Below are positions 43,732-52,123 of a stretch of DNA of 64,000 nucleotides, piece by piece. Every line of letters begins with the position of its first letter. Position 1 is the stretch's first letter. Under the pieces are notes generated by a model, which did no database searches, had not been told where the DNA came from, and saw nothing but the letters and a program-made list of their open reading frames with translations. Source of the stretch: Arsenicicoccus dermatophilus (lineage in GTDB: Bacteria > Actinomycetota > Actinomycetes > Actinomycetales > Dermatophilaceae); the NCBI RefSeq assembly GCF_022568795.1, contig NZ_JAKZHU010000002.1:124001-188000 (forward strand). Direction: 5' to 3'. Made by a program: the position numbers and the translations under genes.

Positions 43732-45105
43732 ATGGCGGACAGGCACTTCGACCTCATCATCATCGGCACCGGCTCGGGCAACTCGCTGCTGACTCCCGAG
43801 CTCGAGGGCCGCGACGTGGCGATCCTCGAGCGGGGGGTCTTCGGCGGGACCTGTCTCAACGTCGGGTGCATCCCGACCAAGATGTTCGCCTATCCCGCGG
43901 ACGTGGTGACCGAGGCCGCGGACCTGCAGCGGCTCGGGATCTCCTATGCCGATCCCCAGGTCCGCTGGCAGGAGATCCGCGACCGGGTCTTCGGCCGGAT
44001 CGACCCGATCGCCCGCGGTGGCGAGGACTACCGCCGGCAGGACCCGCACGTGACGGTGTTCAGCGGGAGCGCGCGCTTCACGGCGCCCACCGAGATCGAC
44101 ACCGGCACCGGCGCGACGATCACGGCCGAGCAGATCGTGATCGCCGCCGGCGCCCGCCCGACGATGCTGCCGGTCGACGGGCTGCGCGAGGTCGACCCCG
44201 ACGCCGGGATCCACACCTCGGACACGGTGATGCGGATGCCTCAGCTGCCGCGGCGGATGGCCGTGATCGGCGGGGGCTACATCGCCTGCGAGTTCGCCCA
44301 CGTCTTCGACGCGCTCGGGGTCGACGTGGTCTGGCTGCAGCGCTCCGACCTGCTCCTGCGCAGCCAGGACGAGCTGGTTTCCCGGGTGGTGACCGACGCC
44401 GCGGCCGAGCGCTTCGACCTGCGGCTCGAGACCGAGGTGAGGTCTGCGACGCGGCAGGACGACGGCTGGCACCTCGCGCTGTCGACCGGCGGCGAGGTCG
44501 TCGTCGCCGCCGTGCTCGTCGCGGTCGGACGCACCCGCAACGGCGACCAGCTCGGCCTGGCCGAGGTCGGCTACCGCATGGAGGACGGGCGGCTGTGGGT
44601 CGACGAGCACCAGCGCACCTCGGTCGAGGGAGTGTGGGCGCTCGGGGACGTCTCCTCGCCATACCAGCTCAAGCACGTCGCCAACCACGAGGCCCGCGTC
44701 GTCGCCCACAACCTCGCGCACCCGGACGACCTGCGCAGCACCGATCACCGGTTCGTGCCGGCGGCGGTCTTCGGGCACCCGCAGGTGGCGTCGGTGGGTG
44801 CGACCGAGCGCGAGCTGCGCGCGGCCGGCCGGGACCACGTCGTCACGGTGCAGCGATATGGCGACACGGCGTACGGCTGGGCGATGGAGGACCAGGCCGG
44901 CGTGTGCAAGCTGCTCGCCGACCCCCAGACAAAGCAGCTGCTCGGGGCGCACCTGGTCGGGCACCAGGCGAGCCTGCTCGTCCAGCCGCTCGTCCAGGCC
45001 ATGTCGCTCGGCACGACGGTGCCGCAGATGGCGCGAGGGCAGTACTGGACCCACCCGGCCCTGGTCGAGGTCGTCGAGAACGCTCTGCTGGGCCTGGACC
45101 TGTGA
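43732..45105 (+). CDS. mtr: mycothione reductase
   Basis: The 457-residue flavoenzyme reduces mycothione disulfide to mycothiol with NADPH. The FAD motif reads IIIGTGSGNSLL, in which GSGNS replaces the usual GxGxxG ending and is typical of mycothione reductase. The redox pair is GGTCLNVGCIPTK, the NADPH site VIGGGYIACEFAHVF, and the C-terminal dimer-interface His is in QYWTHPALVEVVENALL. It marks the organism as a mycothiol user, consistent with the ino1 gene nearby. It has its own leaderless promoter. Confidence 0.95.
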   Translation: MADRHFDLIIIGTGSGNSLLTPELEGRDVAILERGVFGGTCLNVGCIPTKMFAYPADVVTEAADLQRLGISYADPQVRWQEIRDRVFGRIDPIARGGEDYRRQDPHVTVFSGSARFTAPTEIDTGTGATITAEQIVIAAGARPTMLPVDGLREVDPDAGIHTSDTVMRMPQLPRRMAVIGGGYIACEFAHVFDALGVDVVWLQRSDLLLRSQDELVSRVVTDAAAERFDLRLETEVRSATRQDDGWHLALSTGGEVVVAAVLVAVGRTRNGDQLGLAEVGYRMEDGRLWVDEHQRTSVEGVWALGDVSSPYQLKHVANHEARVVAHNLAHPDDLRSTDHRFVPAAVFGHPQVASVGATERELRAAGRDHVVTVQRYGDTAYGWAMEDQAGVCKLLADPQTKQLLGAHLVGHQASLLVQPLVQAMSLGTTVPQMARGQYWTHPALVEVVENALLGLDL

Positions 45106-45166
45106 TGGGGCCGCGAGCTGTGACCGGCTCCGTCGGGACGCGACTCGTGCCGGGGCTGGTGGGCTG

Positions 45167-45982
45167 ATGGGTCTCGGTCTGGCCGCCGCGCTGGCGGGGA
45201 TGCTGCTCTATGCCCTGGCCTCGGTCTCCCAGGGGCTCGCCGCGTCGCGGGCCGAGGGCTCCGCGGTGCTGCGGCACCCGGCCTATCTCACCGGCCTGGG
45301 CTGCGACGCCCTCGCCTGGGTGGCCTCGCTGGTCGCGCTGACCCGGATGCCCTTGTTCGCCGTGCAGTCCTTGCTCGCCGGATCGCTGGCGATCACGGTG
45401 CTGCTCGCTCGGGTGGTGCTGCACGCGCGCACCTCCGGGCGCGACTGGGCGGCCATCGGGGTCGTCTCGCTCGGTCTGGTGCTGGTGGCGCTGTCGTCGG
45501 GCGCCGAGTCCGACGCCGGTGCGCCGCAGGGCTATCCGACCGCCGTGACGGTCCTCGCCGTCGCGGCGGTGGTGGCGCTCGCGGCGCTGTGGCGACGCGG
45601 TCCCGCGCTGGTGCTCGGCGGCCTGGCGGGGGTGGGCTTCTCGGGGCTGGCGCTCGCGGCGCGGGCGGTGCACGTCGGCGCCGGTGGGCCGCTCGACGTG
45701 GTGCGGGAGGTGGCGCTGCAGCCGGCCGCGTGGGCGCTGGTGGCGTCCGGCGTCGTGGGGGCGGTGGCCTATGCGCGGGCCCTGGAGCGCGGGTCGCTCG
45801 GCCCGGTGACCGCCGTGATGTGGGTGGTCGAGGTGCTCCTGCCCGGCGTCGTCGGGGTGCTCGTCCTGGGCGACACGGTGCGTCCGGGGTGGGGTCTCGC
45901 GGCCCTCGCGGGTGTCGCGGTGGCGGTGGCCGGGTGCGTGGTTCTGGCCTTCAGCCCCGCGGCGGAGGCGGCGGGCGGCTGA
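45167..45982 (+). CDS. EamA/DMT-like integral membrane protein
   Basis: The 271-residue protein has eight to nine predicted helices in two halves (LAAALAGMLLYALASVSQGLAAS at the start; VASGVVGAVAYARALERGSLGPVTAVMWVVEVLLPGVVGVLVLGD in the second half), the latter like drug/metabolite transporters. Orthologues in actinobacteria are annotated as DMT-type or uncharacterised membrane proteins. The ATG at 45167 lacks a strong Shine-Dalgarno sequence. The substrate is unknown. Confidence 0.7.
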   Translation: MGLGLAAALAGMLLYALASVSQGLAASRAEGSAVLRHPAYLTGLGCDALAWVASLVALTRMPLFAVQSLLAGSLAITVLLARVVLHARTSGRDWAAIGVVSLGLVLVALSSGAESDAGAPQGYPTAVTVLAVAAVVALAALWRRGPALVLGGLAGVGFSGLALAARAVHVGAGGPLDVVREVALQPAAWALVASGVVGAVAYARALERGSLGPVTAVMWVVEVLLPGVVGVLVLGDTVRPGWGLAALAGVAVAVAGCVVLAFSPAAEAAGG

Positions 45983-46064
45983 GGGCGGCGGTGCGGCGGG
46001 CGGTGCGGCCCCGGCCGCGTCATACCTCGCCTCGGTCCCAGACACGACGGTCGGCGACACGATC

Positions 46065-46089
46065 GACGGGCCGGACCGGCGGCCCTGTC
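46065..46089. terminator. bidirectional hairpin between the DMT and MATE genes
   Basis: GGGCCG (46068-46073) pairs with CGGCCC (46080-46085), extended by GAC/GTC with one bulge. It lies between convergent genes. Confidence 0.5.
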
Positions 46090-46114
46090 GGGAACCGTCG
46101 CACCTGCGGCCGGG

Positions 46115-47530
46115 TCAGCGGGTGCCGGTCACCAGCCAGGCGTCGCTGCGGGCACGCAGCTGCAGGGCCACTCCCCGCAGCGCCATGAACGTCGCGAAGC
46201 CGGCCCACAGGCAGGTCATCGCCAGCTCGGGCGTCCCTCCCGTCGCCAGGTGGCGCACGCCCAGCACGATCGGGAGATAGGCCGTCAGCAGGCCCACCTG
46301 TGCCCAGGCGAGCCAGCGGCTGTCGCCCGCCCCGATGAGCACCCCGTCGAGGACGAAGACCCACCCCGAGATCGGCTGCGACAGGGCGACGACGACCAGG
46401 CCCGCGGCCAGCGCCTGCCGGGTCGCCTGGTCGGGGGTGAACAGCGCGGGCAGGACGGTGTGCGTCGCGAGCAGCGCTGCGCCCAGGACGACTCCGGCCA
46501 CCAGGCCCCAGCGCACCATCAGCCTGGTGGCGGCGCGCGTGCCCGCGGTGTCGCCCGCGCCGAGCGCCTTGCCGGTCAGCGCCTGCGCCGCGATCGCCAG
46601 CGCGTCGAGGGCGAAGGTGAGGAAGCTCCAGACCGTCGCGCTCACCTGGTAGGCCCCGAGCGGCACGTCCCCCAGACCCGCGGCCACCCAGGTCGTGAGC
46701 AGCAGCACCGCCCGCAGCGCGAGGGTGCGGACCAGCAGCGGTATGCCGTCGCGCGCGGCGCGCAGGACCCGGGCCGGGTGCGGGTGCACGGGGGCGTGGA
46801 GGCGGCGGGCGGCGCGCCCCACGACCAGGAGCAGCGCGACCGCCATACCCCACTGGCTGAGGACGGTGCCCAGCGCCGACCCGCCGATGCCCAGGTGCAG
46901 GCCGTGGACGAAGAGGACGTTCAGCGCGATGTTGCACGTGAAACCAGCCACGCTGACGACCAGCGGCGTGCGGGTGTCCTGGACCCCGCGCAGGATCCCC
47001 GTCGCGGCCAGGGCGACCAGCATCGCGGGGAGTCCCAGCGCACTCAGCCGCAGGTAGATCGCCCCCTGGTCGAGTGCGGCCGAGCTCGCGCCGAAGACCG
47101 CGAGGATCGGTCGGGCCGCGGTGGCCACCAGGACCGCCGTGACCAGGCCGAGGCCGCTCGCCAGCCAGACCCCGTCCAGCCCGGTGGTCACCGCGCCGCG
47201 CTCGTCGCCCGCACCCACGTGCCGGGCGACCACGCTGGTCGTGCCGTACGCGAGGAAGACGAAGACGTTGGCGGCGGTCAGCAGGGCGGCGCTCGCCACC
47301 CCGAGGCCGGCGAGCTGGGCGGTGCCGAGGTGACCCACGATCGCGCTGTCGGCGAGCAGGAAGAGCGGCTCGGCGACCAGGGCGAGGAAGGCCGGGACCG
47401 CCAGCCGCAGGATCTCGCGGGCCGGTGACGACTCGGTCGGCCGAGGTGCCGGCGGGTCCTGGTCGGGGCCCGGGCAGGTCTGCTCGCAGGGGTCCGTGGT
47501 CACCACCGCAGGATAGGTGCTGCTGCTCAC
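46115..47530 (-). CDS. MATE family efflux transporter (DinF type)
   Basis: The roughly 471-residue protein has twelve helices in two six-helix halves: EILRLAVPAFLALVAEPLFLLADSAIVGHLG (start of the first bundle with the conserved Pro and Asp), GVLRGVQDTRTPL-like GILRGVQDTRTPLVVSV, and the second bundle from IPLLVRTLALRAVLL. DinF-type MATE pumps export cationic compounds with Na+ or H+. The start is uncertain: GTG codons at 47563, 47530 and 47506 are all in frame and none has a good Shine-Dalgarno sequence. A parS-like sequence lies inside the gene. Confidence 0.85.
   Translation of the reverse strand: MSSSTYPAVVTTDPCEQTCPGPDQDPPAPRPTESSPAREILRLAVPAFLALVAEPLFLLADSAIVGHLGTAQLAGLGVASAALLTAANVFVFLAYGTTSVVARHVGAGDERGAVTTGLDGVWLASGLGLVTAVLVATAARPILAVFGASSAALDQGAIYLRLSALGLPAMLVALAATGILRGVQDTRTPLVVSVAGFTCNIALNVLFVHGLHLGIGGSALGTVLSQWGMAVALLLVVGRAARRLHAPVHPHPARVLRAARDGIPLLVRTLALRAVLLLTTWVAAGLGDVPLGAYQVSATVWSFLTFALDALAIAAQALTGKALGAGDTAGTRAATRLMVRWGLVAGVVLGAALLATHTVLPALFTPDQATRQALAAGLVVVALSQPISGWVFVLDGVLIGAGDSRWLAWAQVGLLTAYLPIVLGVRHLATGGTPELAMTCLWAGFATFMALRGVALQLRARSDAWLVTGTR
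46930..46945. promoter_or_regulatory. parS-like site inside the MATE gene (14/16)
   Basis: TGTTGCACGTGAAACC differs from the 16-bp parS consensus at two positions and from the 14-bp core at one. Intragenic parS sites are common. Confidence 0.6.
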
Positions 47531-47578
47531 GGAGGGTGTGGGTGAACGCCGGGTGGACGGCACGTCGACCAGGGGCGG

Positions 47579-48012
47579 TTGTCCACAGCGAAGAGGCCGT
47601 TCGGGTGCGTGATGTGGAAAGACGGTGGTCAGCCCGGGTTACTGATCCGTAAAGTAACCAAACGATCACGGACAGCGACAAGATGTCCGGTATGACCTGG
47701 TAGCGGTCCGGCCTGCTGTCCGATTTGTCCACACTGTCCCGCGTGTCCTCCCGGATGGAGCAATCCCCAGGAGTCAATCTCTGTGCACAGCGTGTGTGTC
47801 GCTTTTGCCCAGGTCAGAGCTGGTGTGAGCGACTTGTGGCCGAGGAAGTCACATCCTGTCCACAGCCCTGTCCACAGCGTTACCCCTATGCGTCGCCGCT
47901 TTGTCCACACGTTGTCCACAGGCTGTGTTTGCCCGAGGTCCCCGGTCGCACCGCCCTTTCCGGCGGGCTGGCGGGATCCAGGCTTGACCGTTCAAGGCTC
48001 CAATTATCCACA
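47579..48012 (+). other. DnaA-box cluster upstream of dnaB
   Basis: This sits in the 637-base gap between the MATE gene and dnaB. It holds TTGTCCACA at 47579, 47725, 47901 and 47912, CTGTCCACA at 47856 and 47868, and TTATCCACA at 48004, all on the + strand; a weaker CTGTGCACA is at 47781. TTGTCCACA is the preferred actinobacterial DnaA box. No coding sequence is supported here, and base composition is noticeably less GC-rich than the surroundings. It could be a DnaA-controlled dnaB promoter or a DnaA-titrating locus. Confidence 0.8.
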
Positions 48013-48167
48013 CCCTCTCCCCAGGGGTGCCAGATGAACGGACCGGATCGGTGCCCTCGACGTCGGTGGTGGGCACGCGCCCTTCTCGTGGCGAATTTGT
48101 CTGCGCTCTGTGATGGACTGACCCCACCGCCGGGCAGGGCGGCCGAGCGCGGACGAGGGAGCGGCAC

Positions 48168-51100
48168 GTGTCGATGGACGACCACGACGGTCAGGGCGCC
48201 CCGCGAGGCGGGGACGACCGGCTTCCGCCGCAGGACGTGCACGCCGAGCAGTCGGTGCTGGGCTCGATGATGATGTCCAAGGACGCCATCGCCGACTGCG
48301 TCGAGACGCTGCGTGGCAAGGACTTCTACCGCCCCTCCCACGAGTCGATCTACGAGGCGATCCTCGACCTCTACGGCCGCGGCGAGCCGGCCGACGCCAT
48401 CACCGTCGCCGACGAGCTGACCAAGCGCGGCGAGATCCAGCGGATCGGTGGCCAGGCCTACCTGCACCAGCTCATCGACTCGGTCCCGACCGCCGCCAAC
48501 GCCGGCTACTACGCCGAGATCGTGCAGGAGCGCGCGGTGCTGCGGCGCCTCGTCGAGGCCGGCACCCGCATCGTCCAGCTCGGCTACGGGCAGGACGGCG
48601 ACGTCGAGGACATCGTCAACGCGGCCCAGGCTGAGGTGTATGCCGTCGCGGACAAGCGCGGCGGCGAGGACTACATCTCCATCGGGGAGATCCTCGAGAG
48701 CACCATCGACGAGATCGAGCACGCCAGCGGCAAGGGCGGCGAGATGGTCGGCATCCCCACGGGATTCACCGAGCTCGACCAGCTGACCAACGGTCTGCAC
48801 CCCGGTCAGATGATCGTGATCGCCGCCCGCCCGGCGATGGGCAAGGCGCTGGCGCTGGACACCCCCCTGCCCACACCGACCGGGTGGACGACGATGGGCG
48901 AGGTCCAGGTCGGCGACGAGGTGATGGGGGCGAACGGGCGACCCACCCGCGTCGTCGCGGCCACCGAGGTGATGGTCGACCGGCCGTGCTACGAGGTGGT
49001 CTTCTCGGACGGCTCCTCGATCGTGGCCGATGCCGAGCACCAGTGGGTCACATCGGCCGACGGCTCCGAGCAGGTGCGGACCACCGCGCAGATCGTCCAG
49101 GCGCATGCCGAGGGCGGTGCCCGCCATACCGTCGCCTCCCGTCGAGACTGCGAGACGTGGACGATCACGGGCGTGACGCCGATCGCCTCGGTGCCGGTGC
49201 GGTGCATCCAGGTCGCCGCGGCGGACCACCTCTATCTCGCGGGCCGCTCGATGATCCCGACGCACAACTCGACGTTCGCCATGGACATCGCCCGGTCGGC
49301 GGCCATCCACGCCGGCCACGCCGCGGTGTTCTTCAGCCTGGAGATGAGCAAGACCGAGATCACCATGCGTCTGCTGTCGGCCGAGACGAGCATCTGGCTG
49401 CAGAAGCTGCGCAAGGGCGAGCTGCGCGACGACGACTGGACCAAGATCGCGCGGGCGACCGGTCGGCTGTCGGAGGCGCCGCTGTTCATCGACGACTCGC
49501 CCAACATGTCGCTGATGGAGATCCGCGCCAAGTGCCGGCGGCTCAAGCAGCGCAACAACCTCAAGCTCGTGGTCATCGACTACCTGCAGCTGATGAGCTC
49601 GGGCAAGCGCGTCGAGTCGCGTCAGCAGGAGGTGTCGGAGTTCTCGCGTGCGCTGAAGCTCCTCGCCAAGGAGATCGAGGTCCCCGTGATTGCGCTCTCG
49701 CAGCTGAACCGTGGACCCGAGCAACGTCCGGACAAACGCCCGATGGTGTCCGACCTGCGCGAGTCAGGGTGCCTGACGGCGGACACCCGTGTGCTGCGTG
49801 CCGACACGGGGGCCGAGACCACGATGGGTGAGCTGTTCGCGTCCGAAGCCCGGGACGTGCCGGTCTGGGCCCTGGACGAGTCGCTGCGTTACGTGCGGCG
49901 TCACCTCACCCACGTCTTCTCGACCGGCACCAAGCCCGTGCTCCGTCTGACCTTGGCCTCCGGCAAGACCGTCCGGGCCACCGGCAACCACCCCTTCCTG
50001 ACGTATGCCGGATGGCGCGCCCTGTCCGATCTCGTGCCTGGCGACCGGCTTGCGGTGCCCCGCCACGTCCCCGCGCCGGAGCTCGAGTCCGATTGGCCTG
50101 ATGACCGCGTGATCCTGCTCGCCCACATGCTCGGGGATGGGTCCATGCTGCGGCGTCAGCCCCTGCGCTACGCCTCCATCGACGAGGCGAACCTGCAGGC
50201 GGTCTCCAAGGCCGCGCGTACCTTCGGGGTCCAGGCGGTGCGTGACGAGTACGCCGCGGCCCGCTGCACCGTCCTGCGCCTGCGTTCGCCATACCGCCTG
50301 ACGCATGGCGTCCGTCACCCGATCGCTGCCTGGTTGGACGAGATCGGCGTCTTCGGCCTGCGGCGCCACGAGAAGTTCGTCCCGGAGCAGGTCTTCCATC
50401 TGCCCAAGAGGCAGATCGCCCTCTTCCTGCAGCATCTGTGGGCGACCGACGGCTCCGTCACCGTCACCAAGAACGGCCGCGGCGGGCGGGTGTACTACCA
50501 CTCCACGAGTCGTCGACTGGTGGACGACATCTCTGTGCTCCTGCTGCGTTTCGGGATCTCGACTCGCACGCGCACCGTGCACGAGGCGGGCTGCCGGGCC
50601 GGGTACACCATCGACATCTCGGGGTGCGACAGCCAGCGGCGCTTCTTGCAGGAGATCGGGGTGTTCGGGGGGCGCGCCGTCGCTGCCTCTCGGCTCCTGG
50701 AGATCGTGCGCGAGCTCGACGCCGACACCGACGTCGACACCATCCCCGTCCAGGTGTGGGACGACGTCCGCAGGGTCCTGAGCGAGCGCGGGACGACCAC
50801 CCGTGCCTCCCAGGCGGCACGCGGCACCGCTCACCGCGGTTCGTCGCTCCACCAGGCCGCGCCGTCCCGCGAACGACTGGGGCGCGTTGCGACGATCCTC
50901 GACAGTGCCGAGCTGGAGCTGTATGCCGTCAACGACGTGCTGTGGGACAGCGTGGTGTCGATCGAGCCGGACGGCGAGGAAGAGGTGTACGACGCCACGG
51001 TGCTCGGGGGGCACAACTTCATCGCGAACGGCATCGCCGTGCACAACTCGATCGAGCAGGACGCGGACATGGTGATCCTGTTGCATCGCGAGGAGGTGTA

Positions 51101-51233
51101 CGACAAGGAGACCGCTCGGGCAGGCGAGGCGGACATCATCGTGGCCAAGCACCGTAACGGTCCGACCGCCACGATCGGGGTCGCCTTCCAGGGGCAGTGC
51201 GCCCGCTTCGCCAACATGGCGACCGGTTTCTGA
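48168..51233 (+). CDS. dnaB: replicative DNA helicase DnaB containing two inteins
   Basis: The 1021-residue precursor contains a normal DnaB of about 454 residues once two inteins are removed. The N-domain has PPQDVHAEQSVLGSMMMSKDA; the RecA-like C-domain has the P-loop ARPAMGK/STFAMD, FFSLEMSK, VVIDYLQLM and LSQLNRGPEQRPDKRP. It unwinds DNA at the replication fork as a hexamer. Intein 1 splits the P-loop between K and S; intein 2 splits SDLRESG/SIEQDADMV, a known DnaB insertion site. Both splice before Ser. Helicase activity therefore depends on splicing. The GTG at 48168 is preceded by GAGGGAG; ATG 48174 is an alternative. Confidence 0.95.
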   Translation: MSMDDHDGQGAPRGGDDRLPPQDVHAEQSVLGSMMMSKDAIADCVETLRGKDFYRPSHESIYEAILDLYGRGEPADAITVADELTKRGEIQRIGGQAYLHQLIDSVPTAANAGYYAEIVQERAVLRRLVEAGTRIVQLGYGQDGDVEDIVNAAQAEVYAVADKRGGEDYISIGEILESTIDEIEHASGKGGEMVGIPTGFTELDQLTNGLHPGQMIVIAARPAMGKALALDTPLPTPTGWTTMGEVQVGDEVMGANGRPTRVVAATEVMVDRPCYEVVFSDGSSIVADAEHQWVTSADGSEQVRTTAQIVQAHAEGGARHTVASRRDCETWTITGVTPIASVPVRCIQVAAADHLYLAGRSMIPTHNSTFAMDIARSAAIHAGHAAVFFSLEMSKTEITMRLLSAETSIWLQKLRKGELRDDDWTKIARATGRLSEAPLFIDDSPNMSLMEIRAKCRRLKQRNNLKLVVIDYLQLMSSGKRVESRQQEVSEFSRALKLLAKEIEVPVIALSQLNRGPEQRPDKRPMVSDLRESGCLTADTRVLRADTGAETTMGELFASEARDVPVWALDESLRYVRRHLTHVFSTGTKPVLRLTLASGKTVRATGNHPFLTYAGWRALSDLVPGDRLAVPRHVPAPELESDWPDDRVILLAHMLGDGSMLRRQPLRYASIDEANLQAVSKAARTFGVQAVRDEYAAARCTVLRLRSPYRLTHGVRHPIAAWLDEIGVFGLRRHEKFVPEQVFHLPKRQIALFLQHLWATDGSVTVTKNGRGGRVYYHSTSRRLVDDISVLLLRFGISTRTRTVHEAGCRAGYTIDISGCDSQRRFLQEIGVFGGRAVAASRLLEIVRELDADTDVDTIPVQVWDDVRRVLSERGTTTRASQAARGTAHRGSSLHQAAPSRERLGRVATILDSAELELYAVNDVLWDSVVSIEPDGEEEVYDATVLGGHNFIANGIAVHNSIEQDADMVILLHREEVYDKETARAGEADIIVAKHRNGPTATIGVAFQGQCARFANMATGF
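48846..49268 (+). other. DnaB intein 1, class-3-like mini-intein in the P-loop
   Basis: The 141-residue element (precursor residues 227-367) begins ALALDTPLPTPTGWTTMGE, with Ala where most inteins have Cys or Ser, and ends in PTHN before extein Ser. It has no endonuclease. The Trp in VADAEHQW (block B), the Cys in VPVRCIQV (block F) and the Thr of PTHN match the Trp-Cys-Thr triad that defines class 3 inteins, in which the block-F Cys replaces the missing N-terminal nucleophile. Confidence 0.88.
49770..51047 (+). other. DnaB intein 2 with LAGLIDADG endonuclease
   Basis: The 426-residue element (precursor residues 535-960) starts CLTADTRVLRADTGAETTMG and ends GGHNFIANGIAVHN before Ser. Block B has TGNHPFLT. 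Between the splicing halves lie two LAGLIDADG-type helices (VILLAHMLGDGSM and ALFLQHLWATDGSV), each keeping the catalytic aspartate, so the homing endonuclease may be active. It is a standard class 1 intein. Confidence 0.92.
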
Positions 51234-51240
51234 GAGCGGT

Positions 51241-51274
51241 CGCCATGCCTCCTGCCGTGGGACGGCGGTTGGCG
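51241..51274 (+). terminator. weak nested hairpin after dnaB
   Basis: CGCCA/TGGCG (51241-51245 with 51270-51274) encloses GCCGT-GGG-ACGGC (51254-51266), seven bases after the dnaB stop. Confidence 0.4.
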
Positions 51275-51651
51275 TGATCCGTGTCGAGATGCAGCGATCT
51301 GTGAACGATTGTTCAAAGTAGCGGTTTGGAACGTTCCCCTCGGCGCCGCCGATGGTGCGGTAGAGCCGATTGGCTCCGGCAATTCGACGTGGGAACGGTT
51401 CTCCCGTGCATGGTCCCCGCGCGGCGCCACACGTTTGTGCAGGTCAGGGCGATTTCAGTGAGGACCGTTCTCGATTCACAGGTTGGGGGCTGAATCTTCC
51501 TGTGAACGTCAGGCAGCACCCGTCACGGAGAGTGCCCGCGGACGCGGCGACCGGATGAGGTCGGCGTGCGCGGCCGACCGCTACCCGCAGCCTGTGAAGG
51601 GTCGTGGCAGCTCACTCATGTTGAGGAGCGCATGCCATGTATGGCTCCTCC

Positions 51652-51657
51652 TAGAGT
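51652..51657 (+). promoter_or_regulatory. -10 box for a leaderless VOC gene transcript
   Basis: TAGAGT plus six bases reaches the ATG at 51664; there is no Shine-Dalgarno sequence. Confidence 0.45.
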
Positions 51658-51663
51658 GGCGCC

Positions 51664-52047
51664 ATGGTTGCCGTGGGGAGCATGACGCAGTTGGTGCTTG
51701 AATGCGCTGATGTTCATGGCCTGGCGGAGTTCTGGGCCGAAGTGTTGGACCTCGAGCACCCTGCCGCTACCGACGACGAAGACTGGCTCACCCTGGAATG
51801 GGCGCCGGTGGGCCGGCTGTCTTTCCGCCGAGTGGACGGCTACCAGCCTCCCGCGTGGCCAGGGTCCTCGGGCGAGTCCCAGATGCACTTCGATCTTCTG
51901 GTCCCCGACTTCATCCAGGCTGACCTGGCGGTGCTGGACGCCGGCGGACGGCCACTGACCGAAGTGCTCGATCCTGGCCCGAAGGCTTGGCGCGTCTATT
52001 CAGACCCTGCGGGTCACCCCTTCTGCCTGGTCTCTGTGCCGGAATAG
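51664..52047 (+). CDS. VOC (glyoxalase-like) family protein
   Basis: The 127-residue protein has the glyoxalase/VOC beta-alpha-beta-beta-beta pattern: QLVLECADVHGLAEFWAEVLDLE at the start, GRLSFRRVDGYQPPAWP, SQMHFDLLVPDF and YSDPAGHPFCLVSVPE at the end. The family includes metal-dependent isomerases, dioxygenases and small-molecule-binding resistance proteins; this uncharacterised group is often a binding protein. The His in MHFD and a missing fourth ligand suggest an incomplete metal site. Codon use is less GC-biased than in neighbouring genes, which fits an acquired gene. Confidence 0.8.
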   Translation: MVAVGSMTQLVLECADVHGLAEFWAEVLDLEHPAATDDEDWLTLEWAPVGRLSFRRVDGYQPPAWPGSSGESQMHFDLLVPDFIQADLAVLDAGGRPLTEVLDPGPKAWRVYSDPAGHPFCLVSVPE

Positions 52048-52123
52048 ACGCACATACCGTTGACGTCGCGAGGTAGCGTCCGCTCCTGCCGCATACTGGG
52101 CTCGCTTGGCTTACGGTTGGGTC

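Larger units (their letters stand above)
51234..51663. other. intergenic stretch after dnaB
   Basis: No gene is supported. Composition is less GC-rich than the core. A weak nested hairpin follows dnaB at 51241-51274. GAAC-N4-GTTC at 51303-51314 resembles an actinobacterial LexA half-site pair, but no gene start is close. Confidence 0.4.

Noticed and set aside
42352-45054. 900-residue minus frame opposite the oxidoreductase and mtr
   Set aside because: Antisense shadow of two genes with clear family motifs.
47531-48167. oriC itself
   Set aside because: The box cluster is not flanked by dnaA/dnaN, and gene order places oriC outside the window beyond parAB; kept as a secondary DnaA-binding region.
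47886-49724. 612-residue minus frame covering the DnaA boxes and 5' dnaB
   Set aside because: Antisense of dnaB; its extension into the box cluster has no coding character.
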